A stretch of DNA of 46,763 nt from an uncultured Lachnospiraceae bacterium (lineage in GTDB: Bacteria > Bacillota > Clostridia > Lachnospirales > Lachnospiraceae). Both the position numbers and the translations under genes were made by a program. Where the stretch lies: NCBI GenBank assembly GCA_947630485.1, contig CANRHU010000020.1, forward strand, positions 1 through 46,763, in the 5' to 3' direction. A model generated the notes under the pieces. It was given only the letters and a program-made list of their open reading frames with translations. It was not told the origin of the DNA and did not search any database. Shown one piece after another: positions 35,506 to 43,737 of the stretch (the first letter of the stretch is position 1; each line of letters starts with the position of its first letter).

Positions 35506-36894
35506 TTAAAACTCATTTCCCGGAAATTTCGGGATTCCGTCAAAGCCCTTCTGCAGATCCGCGTCGGTCGGGATGTAATCGCTCATCTCGCCATTGTGGA
35601 ACTTCTCATAGGCCACCAGGTCAAAATATCCGGTACCGGTCAAACCGAAGAGGATCGTCTTCTCCTCGCCGGTCTCCCTGCACTTCACCGCCTCGTCGAT
35701 GGCTACGCGGATCGCATGCGCGCTCTCCGGAGCGGGAAGAATTCCTTCCACTCTCGCGAACATCTCCGCCGCCTCAAATACCGACGTCTGCTCCACGGAG
35801 GTCGCCTCCATCAGGCCGTCATGATACAGCTGGGACAGAATCGTACTCATGCCATGGAAGCGCAGGCCGCCCGCATGGTTCGGGGACGGAATAAATCCGC
35901 TGCCCAGAGTATACATCTTCGCCAGCGGACAGATCATGCCGGTGTCGCAGAAATCGTAGGCGAATTTTCCTCTGGTGAAGCTTGGGCAGGACGCCGGCTC
36001 CACAGCGATAATCCGATAATCCTTCTCTCCGCGCAGCTTCTCGCCCATGAACGGAGCGATCAGACCGCCCAGGTTGGAGCCGCCGCCCGCGCAGCCGATG
36101 ATGACATCGGGAACGATGCCGTATTTATCCATCGCGATCTTGGACTCCAGACCGATAACCGACTGATGCAGCAGCACCTGATTCAAAACGCTGCCCAGCA
36201 CATAGCGGTAACCCTCGTTGGTGGTGGCCACTTCCACGGCCTCGGAGATCGCGCAGCCAAGACTTCCGGTGGTTCCCGGATGCTCGGCCAGGATCTTGCG
36301 GCCCACCTCCGTCTCCATGGACGGGGACGGAGTCACGGACGCGCCGTAAGTGCGCATCACTTCACGGCGGAACGGCTTCTGCTCATAGGAAACCTTCACC
36401 ATATACACCTTGCAGTCCAGTCCCAGATACGCGCATGCCATGGACAGCGCCGTTCCCCACTGGCCGGCTCCGGTCTCCGTGGTCACGCCCTTCAGTCCCT
36501 GCTTCTTCGCATAATAGGCCTGGGCGATGGCGGAATTCAGTTTGTGGCTGCCGGAGGTGTTATTGCCCTCGAACTTATAATAAATCTTCGCCGGTGTCTG
36601 AAGCTTCTCCTCCAGGCAGTAAGCCCTGACCAGCGGAGACGGACGGTACATCTTGTAGAAATTGCGGATCTCCTCCGGAATCTCCACAAACGCCGTGGTA
36701 TCATCCAGCTCCTGGCGGATCAGATCGTCGCAGAACACGCCGCGCAGTTCCTCAAAAGTCATGGGCTTTAATGTGCCCGGGTTCAGAAGAGGCGCCGGCT
36801 TATTCTTCATGTCAGCGCGCATGTTGTACCAGCTGGTCGGCATCTCGCTCTCTTCCAGATAGATTTTGTAGGGGATCTTTCCTTCCTGTTTCAT
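35506..36894 (-). CDS. trpB2: TrpB2-type tryptophan synthase beta chain
   Basis: A 462-residue PLP enzyme that joins indole and serine to tryptophan. It belongs to the longer TrpB2 class rather than the partner-dependent TrpB1 (about 400 residues). The PLP lysine is Lys118 in SGSHKLNSA, and the phosphate loop is CAGGGSNLGG. TrpB2 enzymes act without a tight TrpA partner, often to salvage indole. ATG 36894 has GGAGG 8 nt upstream. A Trp-specific T-box leader controls it, which supports the tryptophan role. No other trp gene is in the window. Confidence 0.92.
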   Translation of the reverse strand: MKQEGKIPYKIYLEESEMPTSWYNMRADMKNKPAPLLNPGTLKPMTFEELRGVFCDDLIRQELDDTTAFVEIPEEIRNFYKMYRPSPLVRAYCLEEKLQTPAKIYYKFEGNNTSGSHKLNSAIAQAYYAKKQGLKGVTTETGAGQWGTALSMACAYLGLDCKVYMVKVSYEQKPFRREVMRTYGASVTPSPSMETEVGRKILAEHPGTTGSLGCAISEAVEVATTNEGYRYVLGSVLNQVLLHQSVIGLESKIAMDKYGIVPDVIIGCAGGGSNLGGLIAPFMGEKLRGEKDYRIIAVEPASCPSFTRGKFAYDFCDTGMICPLAKMYTLGSGFIPSPNHAGGLRFHGMSTILSQLYHDGLMEATSVEQTSVFEAAEMFARVEGILPAPESAHAIRVAIDEAVKCRETGEEKTILFGLTGTGYFDLVAYEKFHNGEMSDYIPTDADLQKGFDGIPKFPGNEF

Positions 36895-36944
36895 CTCTCT
36901 TACCTCCAAAAATAAATTTGATAGAGTTATGATTGCCGGAACCA

Positions 36945-36987
36945 TAATACAGAAACCGTGCCGCCGGCAACTTTTCTGTATGGAAAC
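36945..36987. repeat. Intergenic palindrome, copy G
   Basis: ATAATACAGAAA, the core GTGCCGCCGGCAA, then TTTTCTGTATGGA. It sits between the T-box terminator and the trpB2 ribosome-binding site, so it is transcribed only when the T-box reads through. Confidence 0.6.
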
Positions 36988-37255
36988 AAAAAAACTCCTG
37001 TCCCCGCAATCAAATGCAGGGACAGGAGCGAATCAACTCCTGCGGTGCCACCCGGCTTGGTACATCTGTACCCTCTCAGCGCATACTTATCATATGCTGA
37101 TTTTGATAACGGAGCTGTCTTCTCCGGCTCACATACTGTCGTTTCTGCTCGCCCTCAGGAGTCCATTCCCCAATGTTTCCCGTACCGCCTTTCCACCGTC
37201 TGCGGCTCTCTGTGACCTTCCGCAATGGGTACTTACTCTCCCTCACAGGTTTCTA
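36986..37255 (-). promoter_or_regulatory. Tryptophan T-box riboswitch
   Basis: Read on the minus strand, the leader has GAGAGTAAGTACC near its 5' end, a distal GGTGGAAA, a specifier region GGGGAATGGACTCC with codon TGG (37163-37165), the T-box GGGTGGCACCGC (37042-37053), and a 10-bp terminator stem CTCCTGTCCC (36995-37004 with 37019-37028) followed by a run of eight T. Uncharged tRNA-Trp should pair with UGG and with the TGGC bulge, favour the antiterminator and let trpB2 be transcribed. Confidence 0.92.
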
Positions 37256-37261
37256 TCCGTA

Positions 37262-37290
37262 TTTATACCACCGCAAATCCGGAAAGTCAA
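37262..37290 (-). promoter_or_regulatory. Promoter of the T-box / trpB2 unit
   Basis: Minus strand TTGACT (37285-37290), 17-bp spacer, TATAAA (37262-37267). It begins only 16 bp past the isomerase-like gene stop, with no terminator seen between. Confidence 0.75.
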
Positions 37291-37305
37291 GGACATTTTC
37301 ATGTT

Positions 37306-38727
37306 TTATCTTGTAATGATATCCACAGGCACGTCGAAAATCTTCGCGACCTTCACGATCGTGTCGATGTGACGCCCTGCCGCCGCCGCCATATGATGGG
37401 TCGGCCCGGCCTCGCTCCAGCGGTTGCAGAATTCCCTGGCGCCGCAGGAAAAGCGGGTGCGCATATTCGTATCGCCGAAGGTGAAGATAGGCCCCGGCTC
37501 ATTGACGCCCTCGGCCGCGACGAATTTGAAATGTCCGTCCCTATCCTGGGTGATGCCCAGATAGGTGACCGGGCCCACCGGCGGATAAAACTGGGTAAGA
37601 TAGCCGCCTCCGGTCTTGCCGTGGAACACGGGGACAATCTTCATCGTCGGCTTCTTCGCCTGGGAAATGTCCGCGTCGCCGGAGCCGGAATGGCCGATGA
37701 TGCAGATATCCTCATTGAAATCGATGGAGTACATCTCGGACAGCTGCCCGGTGCCGGCGATGGTCTTTAAGATGCTCATAGCCATGGCGACCTTGATATC
37801 GCCCTCCACCGCGCAGGCGGTTCCCTGCTTGATCAGCATCGAAAAAGCGGGGATCAGCATGCTGTCCAGCTTCCCGGCCACGCCCTGGGCGAACCCGTCG
37901 TAATGGGACGCCACCAGCGCCAGCTGCTCGTCCTTCACCCACTGCTCAAACGCCACCACGTATTTGGCCATATCCCAGACCTTCTCGATGGTACCGCCGC
38001 CCTCGATGTCGAAGGTGTCCAGAATGTCCTGGGCCTTGGCGCGGACGGCCTCCTCGTCGGTGACATTGTCCGCGATAGCCCACATTTTCTCCCAGTCAAA
38101 CTGCTTGGTGTAGAGGAACATCCTGTGATACAGGTTCGTCTCGTCGATATACAGATCCATCATGCCAGGATAGGGACGTCCGATCTGGGCCAGGTTCGTA
38201 TCGCGGAAGCGGCGGCGCACCTGGGCCGCGCGGCACCAGTCCTCGATTTCCGCCTGCGCCTGGGCGTCTCCGCCCTCGACCACGCCGGTGATCACCGCGT
38301 GGCGTTTGCCGGCGCGTTCCAGATCCGCCACCATCTCGCCCACAGCGCCGCAGGCGTACAGCTCACCCAGCCAGGTGGCCGTGTCGGTATTTGCATAATC
38401 CGGCGCTTTTTTCTTCTGGAGATTCACCAGCACCACCGGCACGTTCAGGTCGCGGACCGCAGGCAGCATATTGTAGGAAGTGGCGTAGGTCAGAAGCTGC
38501 AGAATCACCAGATCCACATCCGCGGCCCGGAACTTGTCCCCCGCCGCCATGGACAGCTCCTTCGTCGTGACCAGGCCTCCGTCGATCACCTCCACCGTGT
38601 CCGGCAGCGTCTTCTTAAACGCCTCGTACTGGGCCTCGAATTCCGGCACCAGAGACGGGAACTGGGGCAGATAGGCGCCCAGCGCGATGGCAAATACGCC
38701 GACTCTCGCTTTTGTCTCAACTAACAT
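37306..38727 (-). CDS. L-fucose/L-arabinose isomerase-like protein
   Basis: A 473-residue protein of the fucose/arabinose isomerase fold superfamily, metal-dependent enzymes that convert aldoses to ketoses. The N-terminal part has the paired Rossmann-like domains (VGVFAIALGAYLPQFP, LVILQLLTYATSYNMLPA), and the C-terminal part holds CAVEGDIKVAMAMSIL and a late GPTHHMAAAAGRH, as in AraA relatives. The exact sugar is unknown: it could be L-arabinose or another pentose or deoxysugar. GGAGGG lies 7 nt before the ATG. No kinase or transporter is adjacent, which leaves the pathway open. Confidence 0.85.
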   Translation of the reverse strand: MLVETKARVGVFAIALGAYLPQFPSLVPEFEAQYEAFKKTLPDTVEVIDGGLVTTKELSMAAGDKFRAADVDLVILQLLTYATSYNMLPAVRDLNVPVVLVNLQKKKAPDYANTDTATWLGELYACGAVGEMVADLERAGKRHAVITGVVEGGDAQAQAEIEDWCRAAQVRRRFRDTNLAQIGRPYPGMMDLYIDETNLYHRMFLYTKQFDWEKMWAIADNVTDEEAVRAKAQDILDTFDIEGGGTIEKVWDMAKYVVAFEQWVKDEQLALVASHYDGFAQGVAGKLDSMLIPAFSMLIKQGTACAVEGDIKVAMAMSILKTIAGTGQLSEMYSIDFNEDICIIGHSGSGDADISQAKKPTMKIVPVFHGKTGGGYLTQFYPPVGPVTYLGITQDRDGHFKFVAAEGVNEPGPIFTFGDTNMRTRFSCGAREFCNRWSEAGPTHHMAAAAGRHIDTIVKVAKIFDVPVDIITR

Positions 38728-38836
38728 GATAAAACCCTCCTTTTTCAGTCAATCCGCTCGTCTCGCCCCGCTTTCGCGGAGCATGCTTCCAGCTGTTGTC
38801 ATTTACCCTTATTATAAAAGAATCCGCGAAATAAAG

Positions 38837-38869
38837 TAAGGACGCAATTTACGAAAAATTGCGTCCTTA
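38837..38869 (-). terminator. Terminator after the repeat-containing secreted protein gene
   Basis: A perfect 14-bp stem TAAGGACGCAATTT with its complement and a 5-nt loop, 12 bp past the stop. On the minus strand it is followed by CTTTATTTCG. Confidence 0.75.
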
Positions 38870-38881
38870 TTTGCAGACTGC

Positions 38882-40228
38882 TTACTTCTCTTTATTCCCT
38901 TGCAGGCTCACACGAATCCGCGGCGTCTGCCCATCCTCAGAACTCACGTCCCGCGCCGCTTCGCCTGAGGGCAGAAGGCCCGCGCCTTTCAACAGCGCCC
39001 GGCCCACAGCGCTCGGATCCACGCTTTCCAGAATCGCTTTTTCCACAGCGTCCGGATCCGCGTTTTTCAGTACCGCCCGACCCACAGCGGCTGGGTCCGC
39101 GCTTTCCAGCACCGCCTTACCTACAGTTCTCGGATCCGCACTTTTCAGTACCGCTCTGCCGATCCCTTTCCCGGATGTCTCCCGGCTTTCCTCGCTTCGG
39201 TCCGCATTGCCGGGTGTCGCCACATTCTCCGAAGGCGGAGAACTGACCGGACGGGCAAGAACCTTCAGTCTGAGTTTCCAGAAATTCCGGCCAAAGACAA
39301 TGGATTTCTCACCCTGCTTCGGCCGATACCAGTCATACCACAGCTCGCCGGTATCCTGGTTCTGGATCGCGTACTCCGTATAATGATTCGCCGGTTCAAT
39401 GACCGTCTCGTAAAACGGCGCCAGTCTGCCGGATGCCGAATAGAGGTAAAGATTATGGAACTCCGGCGGTACCGAAAGCTTCACGTCCTTGTCAAAATAC
39501 TGCTCTCCGTCCGGTATGCGCATCGCCACATTGTATTCGCCGCCAGCCGGCACATGGAAGGTCATGGTCCCGTCTTCCGGACTGATGTAATAGCCGCTTA
39601 TCTCCCGGTCAAGTTCCCGGCCGAAAGAATCCGTCACCGCGATTCCCTGGATGAGCATTGTGCTCTCCGGAAACGGCTTTCCATCCGGAGTGACCAGCGC
39701 GTAGCCGTATCCCTCCGCCGCATCTACCTTGATCAGTCCGCCTCCCGTCTCCTTGTCAAAGAAAATATCCACGTGAAGGCTTCCGTACAGGGGCAGCGTT
39801 TGGCTGGAGATAAAATGCGGTTTCCGCGGATCCACTTCAAACTCTTCCTCCGCCGCGCGGGTCACCACCTCGTATTCAGCATGGGGATCCAGCCCCCTGA
39901 AGGTTATGACAGAACCATTTCCCTGTTTCCAATCCGTCTTCAGATTGTGCTTCATATCGGTGATTGCGTAATCCTGACTTATCTCCGTCGACTCGACCGA
40001 AATTACGGTTCCGTCCGTGCTTCTGCGTATATCCTGCACGTTGACTACCTTTAATTCGTCGACCTCCGATTCTTCATCAATGCGGAAGGCGTCTGACGGA
40101 GTCGCCTGCGCTGCCGCGAGATCAGGCCTCTCTCTATTTTCAGCGATCCTCGCCGCCGCCCCGGAATTACCCAAAAGCGTCAGCGCCGCCGCTCCTGCCA
40201 GTATCATTGTTACATAATTTTTTCTCAT
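38882..40228 (-). CDS. Secreted protein with 13-residue C-terminal repeats
   Basis: A 448-residue protein I do not recognise. A signal peptide is likely (MRKNYV basic start, then MILAGAAALTLLGNSGAAA, cleavage near 25). Residues 50-325 are beta-rich, with a stretch like a prealbumin/carboxypeptidase-regulatory fold (GYYISPEDGTMTFHVPAGGEYNVAM). A hinge with ENVATPGNADRSEE leads to 4-5 tandem repeats of the VGRAVLKNADPDA type (residues 356-417), then a short polar tail. There is no LPxTG motif or C-terminal anchor. It is flanked by its own terminator. The function is unknown; a surface or matrix role is only a guess. Confidence 0.8.
   Translation of the reverse strand: MRKNYVTMILAGAAALTLLGNSGAAARIAENRERPDLAAAQATPSDAFRIDEESEVDELKVVNVQDIRRSTDGTVISVESTEISQDYAITDMKHNLKTDWKQGNGSVITFRGLDPHAEYEVVTRAAEEEFEVDPRKPHFISSQTLPLYGSLHVDIFFDKETGGGLIKVDAAEGYGYALVTPDGKPFPESTMLIQGIAVTDSFGRELDREISGYYISPEDGTMTFHVPAGGEYNVAMRIPDGEQYFDKDVKLSVPPEFHNLYLYSASGRLAPFYETVIEPANHYTEYAIQNQDTGELWYDWYRPKQGEKSIVFGRNFWKLRLKVLARPVSSPPSENVATPGNADRSEESRETSGKGIGRAVLKSADPRTVGKAVLESADPAAVGRAVLKNADPDAVEKAILESVDPSAVGRALLKGAGLLPSGEAARDVSSEDGQTPRIRVSLQGNKEK
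38978..39163 (-). repeat. 39-bp tandem repeats in the secreted-protein gene
   Basis: Four full units and a partial fifth, each 39 bp, coding for IGRAVLKSADPRT, VGKAVLESADPAA, VGRAVLKNADPDA, VEKAILESVDPSA and VGRALLKGAG. Confidence 0.85.
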
Positions 40229-40373
40229 ATCAATCTCCTTTCATTATTTGATTTTGTCCTCAGGCTGTTATTTCCTGCTGACAACCGTATCATAACACAT
40301 GAAAGAGAGATTGATTAGGCAGCTTCTTGACCGGAAATTAGGGCAATCTTGACATTCTGTCCATCCGGCCGCC

Positions 40374-40456
40374 TGCCCGTCCCTTACGGCTCGTCCGGCT
40401 GCCGCCTGCCCGTCTTCTGTCCGTCCACTGCCCGTCCCTTACGGCTCGTCCGGCTG
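40374..40456. repeat. 55-bp duplication at the DUF1349 gene end
   Basis: TGCCCGTCCCTTACGGCTCG and the following TCCGGCTGC occur at 40374 and again 55 bp later at 40429. The right copy contains the last codons and stop of the DUF1349 gene, so the gene end has been duplicated downstream. Confidence 0.75.
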
Positions 40457-41044
40457 CTGCCCGTCGTGGGCCAGCCATTTGCAGTCCGTGACGTCCATAT
40501 GGGTAAATGTCGCCTTGAAGGAGGAGTCCTCCGGGCTGCAGGCGTACACGCCGAACGCAATCTCATCGGCGGCCTCCCACATATGGCAGACGCGCATCTG
40601 CGCGAAATGCTCCCCATCCTCGGAGCACTCGATGCAGAAATCATCCTCCCTGCGGCTTAGGCGATACCACATGGATTTGACGGACGCTTCGATCTCCGTG
40701 GTCGCCCAGTCGGAATATCCGTGGTTGGTGGCGACGCTGCCCAGATGCTGGAACACCTCGTTCTCGTACTCGATGGAGCCTTTCAGCCAGTTCTCGCTGT
40801 CCAGATACATCACCACACCGCACTGGTCGAACCGGTGCTTGCTCTCAAATTCCGTCTTCACCACGAACGAGAAAAACTTCTCCCGCGTCCGCATCTGCAG
40901 AACCGGCGCGTTGTCATTGCGGAAATGATAATAGGTGCGCTGCCACAGATCCGTATGGGGCTTTGTGAAGATCTCGATTCGTTCCTTCCCAATCGTATAA
41001 GACTGGGGCTTTCTCGTCCACTGCAGTTTTGTCGTGTCAAACAT
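40439..41044 (-). CDS. DUF1349 domain-containing protein
   Basis: A 201-residue protein of the DUF1349 family, a concanavalin A-like beta-sandwich often found in proteins linked to carbohydrate metabolism. Visible family phrases are FSFVVKTEFESKHRFDQCGVVMYLDSENWLKGSIEYEN, with VTNHGYSDW-like sequence and WYRLSRREDDFCIECSEDG. No signal peptide, so it is cytoplasmic. GGAGAG is 5 nt before ATG. The function is unknown; sugar binding is possible by fold only. Confidence 0.87.
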   Translation of the reverse strand: MFDTTKLQWTRKPQSYTIGKERIEIFTKPHTDLWQRTYYHFRNDNAPVLQMRTREKFFSFVVKTEFESKHRFDQCGVVMYLDSENWLKGSIEYENEVFQHLGSVATNHGYSDWATTEIEASVKSMWYRLSRREDDFCIECSEDGEHFAQMRVCHMWEAADEIAFGVYACSPEDSSFKATFTHMDVTDCKWLAHDGQQPDEP

Positions 41045-41079
41045 AATGTCTCTCCTTTATGAATATTCTCTGCCCATCC

Positions 41080-41108
41080 ATGATACCATTTCATAGCGGA
41101 AAGCACAA
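41080..41108 (-). promoter_or_regulatory. Probable promoter of the DUF1349 gene
   Basis: Minus strand TTGTGC (41103-41108), 17-bp spacer, TATCAT (41080-41085), about 35 bp before the start codon. Confidence 0.5.
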
Positions 41109-41307
41109 GCGGTTTCGCCTTTTCCGGAACGGCTCTGCCGCGGCCAGCTTTATCCGTTCGGAAGATGTCACAGGCTCTCTTGCCCAGATGATATCCGCAA
41201 AACGGGCTTCCACAGCCCCGAATTGTATTTCTGCCATAAAAACAGGGCGACATCCGGAACATTATCCTATTCCGCTTATGCCTTTTTCATATCTGGGAGC
41301 AAAAAAC
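41109..41307. other. Gap between divergent promoters, nothing recognised
   Basis: In the 358-bp space between the DUF1349 and LysR genes, only the two promoters stand out. The middle shows no family-like protein, strong hairpin or repeat, although one plus-strand frame is open. Confidence 0.5.
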
Positions 41308-41336
41308 TTGACTGAATCTGAAATAAAATGTAAACT
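41308..41336 (+). promoter_or_regulatory. Probable promoter of the LysR gene
   Basis: TTGACT (41308-41313), 17-bp spacer, TAAACT (41331-41336). The leader is about 60 nt. Confidence 0.55.
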
Positions 41337-41402
41337 AAAGGTACGATTGGAGCAAAACAAAAGAGAAGGGTGATTATTTCATCTGCGTAAAGGGGTAAGA
41401 TT

Positions 41403-42359
41403 ATGAATGAAAAGGAGCTTCTTTATGTAAAAACGATTGCGGAAGAAAGAAATATCACGCGGGCGGCTGAAAAACTGCATATTGCCCAGCCGTCACTGAC
41501 GCAGTGTGTCCAGAGGATCGAAAAGTCTTTGGGGTGTTCTTTATTTCACCGCACGAATACGGGAATGATGCTGACAGACAGCGGAGAATTATATTATCAG
41601 GTAGCCTGCCGGACATTGGAATTGTGGGATCGTTTTTCACAGGAATTATCAAACCGAAATCACGCGGGCGGCCATTTGACCATCGGAGCCAGCTGGTACA
41701 ATACCATTTTGATTCTGACGCAGATTTTACCGGAATATAATCGCCTCTATCCCAAAGTAGAGGTACAGTTAGTAGAAAAGAATACCCAGGAGCTGGCAAG
41801 ACTTTTGATTGACGGCGATGTGGATGCCATATTGATTCATCAGTATCCGGACGAATATCCCGAACAGAAATTCATTGAATCCAAAAAGGTAGTTTGTGTG
41901 CCGGTTCTGAGAGAAAGACTTTGCGTGGTAGCCCATGAAATGTTTCATCTGGAGGCGGACGGCGGCGCGGAGAATGGGGACGATTTTCCTTTATTGGATT
42001 TGAAGAAAATATCGGATATTCCGTTTGTCCGATTCAGCAGGAACCAGCGAATCCGTCATATCTCGGATTTTGTGTTGGAGAGGGCAGGAATTCAGGTTTC
42101 GACCGTTGTATCCGTTTATGGTTTTCCCAGCGCTCTGGACTGTGTAAGCGGGGGGATGGGAATTACATTTTTGCCGGAACTGTATGTGCGGAAGATTCAA
42201 AAAGATTATCCGAATTTAAAATGCTTTCGGATTGACAACAGCAGCGCCGCGTATTGGACTGCGGCCGTCTGCTATTATCAATCCGATTATCAGCCATTGG
42301 CGCTTCAATCATTTTTGGACTTATTGAAGCATACAAATTCGTTTACGCGTAATTCATAG
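41403..42359 (+). CDS. LysR family transcriptional regulator
   Basis: A 318-residue regulator with the winged helix-turn-helix at residues about 3-62 (LLYVKTIAEERNITRAAEKLHIAQPSLTQCVQRIEKSLGCSLF) and an effector-binding domain of the PBP fold after it. Its 3' end overlaps that of the convergent YfcC-type gene by 17 bp. It likely controls the neighbouring hydrolase-YfcC operon in response to a substrate of those proteins. Codons are richer in A/T than in the housekeeping operons, a possible sign of later acquisition together with that operon. Confidence 0.92.
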   Translation: MNEKELLYVKTIAEERNITRAAEKLHIAQPSLTQCVQRIEKSLGCSLFHRTNTGMMLTDSGELYYQVACRTLELWDRFSQELSNRNHAGGHLTIGASWYNTILILTQILPEYNRLYPKVEVQLVEKNTQELARLLIDGDVDAILIHQYPDEYPEQKFIESKKVVCVPVLRERLCVVAHEMFHLEADGGAENGDDFPLLDLKKISDIPFVRFSRNQRIRHISDFVLERAGIQVSTVVSVYGFPSALDCVSGGMGITFLPELYVRKIQKDYPNLKCFRIDNSSAAYWTAAVCYYQSDYQPLALQSFLDLLKHTNSFTRNS

Positions 42360-43725
42360 AAGTAGCAATCATCAGTAATACACAGCCAACTACAACCCAG
42401 ATCAGGAACAGTTTAATAATAAACTGGAACCATTTCGGGAAAGGAATATTGGCGCAGCCAACAAATCCCATGGTTGCCGCGGCGTGGGGCAGGATAAAGT
42501 TGCAGAAGCCGTCTCCAAAATTGAAGGCCAGAACCGCGGTCTGTCTGGACATTCCCACCAGGTCCGATACCGGAATGAAGATCGGCATGGTAACGGCGGC
42601 CTGTCCGCTTCCGGATGTTACGAAGAGGTTGACGATAATGTGCATGATAAACATAGCCGGAGCCTGAAGGATAGCCGGGAAAAGGCCCAACGCGTTAGCC
42701 AGCGAATTGACGACTGTGTCCATAACGTTGCCGGCTCCCAGGATTCCGGAAATCGCGTAAGCAAACCCGATCAGGATACCGGTATTTGCCATTCCTTTAA
42801 CGCCATTTGTAAAATTTTTGCAAATATCGTCTAATGGCATACGATACACGATACCGGACAGCAGCCCCATGTAAAGGAAAATAGAGGACGCTGTCTTATA
42901 GGATAGCTCTGAAAAGATGGCCACATAGATCATGTACGCGATAGATACACTGACAACAATCGCGACAGGAATATGTCTTTTCTCAAAGGCCGGTACATTT
43001 TCCGGATCGAAGCTTCCGAAATCCAGCTTGGTACCGTAAATATAACTTTTGGTCGGATCGGCTTTGATTTTGTTGCCGTACCGTACGATATAGATAATAC
43101 TGACGGCAAGGAAAGGAATCATGCAGATCAAGCGGTAAGCCATACCTGAAAATATAGGAAGTTCAGCAATGGCCTGCGCGGTACCGGTGTTGGAAAGGTT
43201 CATGGCGCCACAGGAAAAACCGACGGCACCGCCGATCATAATAATGGAGATTCCTACAAGGGCATCATAGCCCATGGCCATAGCAATAATGATCCCTAAA
43301 GGCGCAAAAGGAATAAAGTAGTTCAAATTGATAGGAATGCACAGCAGCGCGAAGAGAGTCATGAGAACAGCGATAACGACCCACTCTTTCCCGCTCATTT
43401 TCTTACTGAAGGAACACGCCGCGCCCTGGAACATATTGGTAGCCAGAACGATTCCCAAACCGCCGCCGGCGCATAAAAGAGCGAAGATGATAGAGCCGGC
43501 ATCAGAGAGCCCGTCAAAAACGTAATCTAAGATTGTCAGCGGGTTAACGGGCGTCTGCTCGATATAGTGGAAGCTTCCCGGTACAACTACCGTTTTTCCG
43601 GCGTCATTGACAGCTCTTTCAAAGCTTCCGCCGGGGATGATAAAAGTCAGAATGGAAGCCAGCAGCATCGCGATAACGATAATTGTTAATGAATTCGGTA
43701 TCTTAAATTTCTTTGTCTTATCCAT
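42343..43725 (-). CDS. YfcC family / C4-dicarboxylate-type anaerobic carrier
   Basis: A 460-residue membrane carrier with about 11-13 hydrophobic segments. It resembles the YfcC/DcuC-related family (IVIAMLLASILTFIIPGGSFER start; FSCGAMNLSNTGTAQAIAELP and TSGSGQAAVTMPIFIPVSDLVGMSRQ as re-entrant-like polar phrases). Members move carboxylates, amino acids or short peptides; the substrate here is unknown. AGGAGA precedes the ATG. It starts 12 bp after the hydrolase stop, so import of a compound and its hydrolysis are probably paired. Confidence 0.87.
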   Translation of the reverse strand: MDKTKKFKIPNSLTIIVIAMLLASILTFIIPGGSFERAVNDAGKTVVVPGSFHYIEQTPVNPLTILDYVFDGLSDAGSIIFALLCAGGGLGIVLATNMFQGAACSFSKKMSGKEWVVIAVLMTLFALLCIPINLNYFIPFAPLGIIIAMAMGYDALVGISIIMIGGAVGFSCGAMNLSNTGTAQAIAELPIFSGMAYRLICMIPFLAVSIIYIVRYGNKIKADPTKSYIYGTKLDFGSFDPENVPAFEKRHIPVAIVVSVSIAYMIYVAIFSELSYKTASSIFLYMGLLSGIVYRMPLDDICKNFTNGVKGMANTGILIGFAYAISGILGAGNVMDTVVNSLANALGLFPAILQAPAMFIMHIIVNLFVTSGSGQAAVTMPIFIPVSDLVGMSRQTAVLAFNFGDGFCNFILPHAAATMGFVGCANIPFPKWFQFIIKLFLIWVVVGCVLLMIATSMNYA

Positions 43726-43737
43726 GTTCTTCTTCTC

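Noticed and set aside
38746..38752. TTGACT before the isomerase-like gene as a promoter
   Set aside because: It lies about 20 bp from the start codon with no -10 box in reach; a TATAAT-like box near 38815 has only a weak -35.
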